Positions 5,963 to 8,074 of a DNA stretch of 8,074 nucleotides are shown piece after piece. The translations under genes and the position numbers were made by a program. This stretch comes from Clostridiales bacterium (GTDB taxonomy: Bacteria > Bacillota > Clostridia > Oscillospirales > CAG-272). Location: contig JAEEGW010000113.1 in NCBI GenBank assembly GCA_016280525.1, positions 1 through 8,074 on the forward strand, read 5' to 3'. The notes under the pieces were generated by a model. The model ran no database searches. It was not told where the DNA came from and saw only the letters and a list, made by a program, of their open reading frames with translations. Position 1 is the first letter of the stretch; every line of letters starts with the position of its first letter.

Positions 5963-6712
5963 ATGGAATACGTAAAAGTAACAAAAGAAAATATTGAAAC
6001 CGAGCATATATGCTGCGCCATTTCAAACAATAAGGACGTGCAGGTGTCGTCTAAGAAATCGTGGCTATCGGAGCGGTTTGACGACGGGCTCGTGTTTTTG
6101 AAAAGCGTCGAGCGCGGCAAGTGCTTTATTGAATATATACCGGCGGAGCATGCCTGGGTCCCGATAGACGCGGACGGGTATACGTATATAGACTGTCTGT
6201 GGGTGTCCGGTTCCTTCAAAGGTCACGGATATTCAAACGATCTGCTTGACGCCTGCGTAAATGACAGTAAAGAACAGGGCAGAAAAGGCTTGTGTATTTT
6301 ATCCTCGGAAAAGAAAAAGCCGTTTTTAGCGGACCCGAAATATTTAAAATATAAAGGCTTTACCGTCTGCGACGAGGCGGACAACGGCATACAGCTGTGG
6401 TATCTGCCGTTTGACAAAAACGCGGACAGGCCTGCCTTCAAGCCCTGCGCAAAGCATCCGCACGTCGACGAGGACGGCTTCGTGCTTTACTACACGTACC
6501 AGTGCCCGTTCAACGCCAAATACGTGCCGATAGTGGAGCAGACGGCGAAAGAAAACGGCATAAAATTCAAAGCGATACGCCTGCAAAGCAGAGAAGAGGC
6601 GCAGAACGCGCCGACGCCGGTGACGACTTACGCGCTGTTCTATAACGGCAAATATATAACGAACGAGCAGATGAACGATACGAAGTTTTTAAAATTGGTA
6701 TCACAAAAGTAA
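5963..6712 (+). CDS. yoaP: GNAT N-acetyltransferase with C-terminal YoaP domain
   Basis: A 249-residue cytoplasmic protein with the two-domain layout and length of Bacillus subtilis YoaP. The N-terminal GNAT fold (about 1-150) opens with the family-typical KENIETEHICCAIS (8-21) and carries FIEYIPAEHAW (55-65) and the acetyl-CoA loop SFKGHGYSNDLL (84-95). The segment PKYLKYKGF follows. The C-terminal YoaP domain (about 175-245) has YQCPF with Cys181 and reads like a small thioredoxin-like alpha/beta unit, ending TYALFYNGKYITNEQMND. It starts 25 bp after the lipoprotein stop with GGAG at 5953-5956, so the two genes are probably co-transcribed. The acetyl acceptor of this family is unknown. Its codon use (9 ATA of 13 Ile codons) resembles the SIS operon rather than its operon partner. 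Confidence 0.88.
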   Translation: MEYVKVTKENIETEHICCAISNNKDVQVSSKKSWLSERFDDGLVFLKSVERGKCFIEYIPAEHAWVPIDADGYTYIDCLWVSGSFKGHGYSNDLLDACVNDSKEQGRKGLCILSSEKKKPFLADPKYLKYKGFTVCDEADNGIQLWYLPFDKNADRPAFKPCAKHPHVDEDGFVLYYTYQCPFNAKYVPIVEQTAKENGIKFKAIRLQSREEAQNAPTPVTTYALFYNGKYITNEQMNDTKFLKLVSQK

Positions 6713-6718
6713 AAACGC

Positions 6719-6804
6719 GCCGCACTTTATGTGCGGCTCAATTCACGACGGCTCTGCCGTCAATTCACGGCGAAGCCAATTCATGACGCGTAAGCGTCAA
6801 TTCA
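6719..6804 (-). repeat. Array of hairpins separated by CAATTCA (minus-strand TGAATTG units)
   Basis: CAATTCA occurs at 6739, 6761, 6777 and 6798 (spacings 22, 16 and 21). The DNA between carries short inverted repeats: GCCGCAC-TTTAT-GTGCGGC (6719-6737), GACGGC-TCT-GCCGTC, GGC-GAA-GCC and TGACGC-GTAA-GCGTCA (6784-6799). Read on the minus strand it is the same kind of unit as the array at 6939-7060. Hairpin arms differ from unit to unit while the heptamer is constant. The first hairpin begins 7 bp after the YoaP gene stop. Confidence 0.75.
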
Positions 6805-6820
6805 TTTTATATAGTTTTTT
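6784..6820 (+). terminator. Possible terminator of the lipoprotein-YoaP operon
   Basis: The last hairpin of the array (TGACGC at 6784-6789 with GCGTCA at 6794-6799) is followed by T-rich DNA ending in six Ts (6815-6820). The T-run is 15 bases from the stem, further than in a standard intrinsic terminator. The earlier hairpin at 6719-6737 is nearer the stop but has no T-run. Confidence 0.3.
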
Positions 6821-6852
6821 ATTGATGCGGAATAAATTGCCCAACGGAAACC

Positions 6853-6884
6853 CCCCCAACGCTCTCCGGTTCGCGTTGGGGAAC
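6853..6884. repeat. 32-bp hairpin repeat, copy A
   Basis: A 9-bp stem (CCCCAACGC at 6854-6862 with GCGTTGGGG at 6873-6881) closes a 10-base loop, TCTCCGGTTC. An identical 32-bp copy lies 210 bp downstream at 7063-7094. Confidence 0.8.
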
Positions 6885-6938
6885 TCTGACGGGAATCTTC
6901 AATGCTCATAAATTCGCATCGTGAGAACCCCTGAGGTA

Positions 6939-7060
6939 TGAATTGCGCCTTGCGGCGCATGAATTGTGCCTTACGGCACGTGAATTGCCTGCGGCGTGAA
7001 TTGCCTACGGCGTGAATTGCCTACGGCGTGAATTGCCTACGGCGTGAATTGCCCTACGGG
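6939..7060 (+). repeat. Tandem array of TGAATTG-plus-hairpin units (21 bp then 16 bp)
   Basis: TGAATTG occurs at 6939, 6960, 6981, 6997, 7013, 7029 and 7045. The first two units are 21 bp with hairpins (TGCGCC/GGCGCA and GTGCC/GGCAC). Four 16-bp units follow: TGAATTGCCTGCGGCG once and TGAATTGCCTACGGCG three times exactly. A diverged last unit ends in CCCTACGGG. This stretch has no credible gene; the short open frames across it follow the repeat, not protein-like sequence. Confidence 0.82.
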
Positions 7061-7062
7061 AA

Positions 7063-7094
7063 CCCCCAACGCTCTCCGGTTCGCGTTGGGGAAC
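7063..7094. repeat. 32-bp hairpin repeat, copy B
   Basis: It is identical to 6853-6884, with the stem at 7064-7072 and 7083-7091. It sits 10 bp beyond the stop codon of the minus-strand membrane protein gene and could act as a 3' stabiliser or weak terminator for it. No T-run follows on the minus strand. Confidence 0.8.
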
Positions 7095-7104
7095 CCCTAC
7101 GGCA

Positions 7105-8043
7105 TTATATATATCTTGAAAGCTCCTCGCAGAGTTTCGTCGTGGTAACGTACATATATATCGCGTACGCGCCGAAGCATAAGAGCCCGACAAAGCGGAA
7201 CAGCTCCGAATATGAGAACAGAAATCCCGCTGCGGCGGATACGCCGCATGCCGCGATACCCACGCCGCACAGTATGCGGCATTTTTTATACAGTCTGTTT
7301 TTATATCCCGCCTCGTCAAACGTCGGCGATTTGGTGTGTTTTTTGATTATTATGCAGAGGCATCTGTAAATATAGTAGATCAGAACGGCGAATATCAGAA
7401 ATCCCGCTGCTTTGACCGACGCGGATATGATATACGCGTTCATGGAAGACGCCGTTATATAAGACGCGTCCGTGAAATACGTTTTTGCCGTGTAGTATTC
7501 AAGTCCGGTGGACGCGGCGGTCACGGCGGCGAAAACGGCGGATACGATAACGGCTTTTTTTGTATCGATAATGCTTTTCAGCATCAGAAATCCGGCTGTC
7601 ATTAGTCCGGCGGCAATAACGTCAACCAAAATATCCCAGCCGTAAAAATACAGCGTCGCCATGAACACGCAGGCGAAAGTAAACAGAGACGACGCGCTTT
7701 TGACGGAATTATATATGCGTTTTTCCGTGTTTGACGTTATCTCCTCGTCGTATCTGCGCTTTATTTCGTCACGCGAGGTCTTGTCCTTTATCAGCGGTAT
7801 GAAATATCTTAACACGAGTATATAGAACACGACGCCTATAAGAAGCGATATGACCGTGCAGGCAAGCGTTATTATAGATCTGCTGTCGTATAGCGTCGGT
7901 TTGTCAAGCGCCTCCGCCGAAAGCTCTTCGCGGTACGCGTTGTTTGCAAGCACCGTAAGTTCAGGTATAACGGCGAGCACGGCGCGGCCTATTATAAATA
8001 CCTTTGATACCGTGTTAAGATCCGAATGGGCCCGGTCGGACAT
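7105..8043 (-). CDS. Multi-pass membrane protein of unknown function
   Basis: At least 312 residues, not recognised as a named family. About seven or eight hydrophobic segments are visible, near residues 14-33, 56-82, 119-137, 139-156, 163-183, 208-230, 258-277 and 284-303. A charged, probably cytoplasmic loop (about 86-113, KDKTSRDEIKRRYDEEITSNTEKR) and a second basic loop (about 232-255) separate groups of helices. No catalytic, nucleotide-binding or transporter motif is seen. The start is uncertain. ATG at 8043 has only a weak GGA upstream, and the frame stays open with no stop and no alternative start to the window edge, so the real N-terminus may lie outside. The gene runs towards the lipoprotein-YoaP operon and ends next to the hairpin at 7063-7094. 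Its ATA-rich, acg-rich codon use fits the local genome. Confidence 0.75.
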   Translation of the reverse strand: MSDRAHSDLNTVSKVFIIGRAVLAVIPELTVLANNAYREELSAEALDKPTLYDSRSIITLACTVISLLIGVVFYILVLRYFIPLIKDKTSRDEIKRRYDEEITSNTEKRIYNSVKSASSLFTFACVFMATLYFYGWDILVDVIAAGLMTAGFLMLKSIIDTKKAVIVSAVFAAVTAASTGLEYYTAKTYFTDASYITASSMNAYIISASVKAAGFLIFAVLIYYIYRCLCIIIKKHTKSPTFDEAGYKNRLYKKCRILCGVGIAACGVSAAAGFLFSYSELFRFVGLLCFGAYAIYMYVTTTKLCEELSRYI

Positions 8044-8074
8044 TTTGCATCCGGCGCGGGACGAAAGATGATAG

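Noticed and set aside
6729..6911. 60-residue plus-strand frame downstream of the YoaP gene
   Set aside because: It runs through the hairpin array and 32-bp repeat, lacks a ribosome site and has no protein-like composition.
6981..7060. CRISPR-like appearance of regular repeats
   Set aside because: Units are 16 bp and directly adjacent with no unique spacers, repeats are far shorter than CRISPR repeats, and no cas gene is nearby.
7028..7369. 113-residue plus-strand frame opposite the membrane protein
   Set aside because: It starts inside the tandem repeat and then overlaps the hydrophobic, protein-like minus-strand gene.

Overview
The window looks like the chromosome of a Gram-positive, probably gut-associated and uncultured member of the Clostridia (inference). 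Supporting signs are a separate CpsD-type tyrosine kinase, strong purine-rich Shine-Dalgarno sites, a YoaP-type GNAT protein, a lipoprotein with BIG2 Ig-like domains, heavy use of ATA isoleucine codons at roughly half GC, and gene gaps filled with hairpin-forming repeats.

Layout. (1) 2-604, plus strand: the C-terminal part of a CpsD/CapB-family tyrosine autokinase of exopolysaccharide synthesis, cut by the window edge. It ends in a tyrosine cluster and is closed by an intrinsic terminator. (2) 663-3167, plus strand: a clear sigma-A-type promoter, then a tight three-gene operon encoding a SIS-domain phosphosugar-binding protein, a BadF/N-acetylglucosamine-kinase-family sugar kinase and a second, diverged SIS-domain protein. 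(3) 3170-3594: a 425-bp element with 30-bp terminal inverted repeats and a nested duplication of palindromes and an A-rich block. (4) 3676-6712, plus strand: a large surface lipoprotein (five-bladed-propeller/GH43-like domain, two BIG2 domains, C-terminal beta-sandwich) followed 25 bp later by a GNAT-YoaP protein. (5) 6713-7104: a non-coding patch with two oppositely oriented arrays of TGAATTG-plus-hairpin units and two copies of a 32-bp hairpin. (6) 7105-8043, minus strand: a multi-pass membrane protein of unknown function, converging on the preceding operon.

How the genes may work together. The SIS-kinase-SIS operon reads as a small cytoplasmic pathway that phosphorylates a sugar, probably an amino sugar, and isomerises or otherwise converts the sugar phosphate; the substrate cannot be told from sequence. 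The two SIS proteins are paralogues (46 of 125 residues identical over 107-231 by hand alignment, without gaps), but the second has lost the glycine-rich loop and the GPTST motif of the first. The lipoprotein could act on glycans outside the cell, but no transporter or shared regulation in the window links it to the kinase operon. The best candidates for something undescribed are the asymmetric SIS-kinase-SIS module and the two families of structured intergenic repeats.
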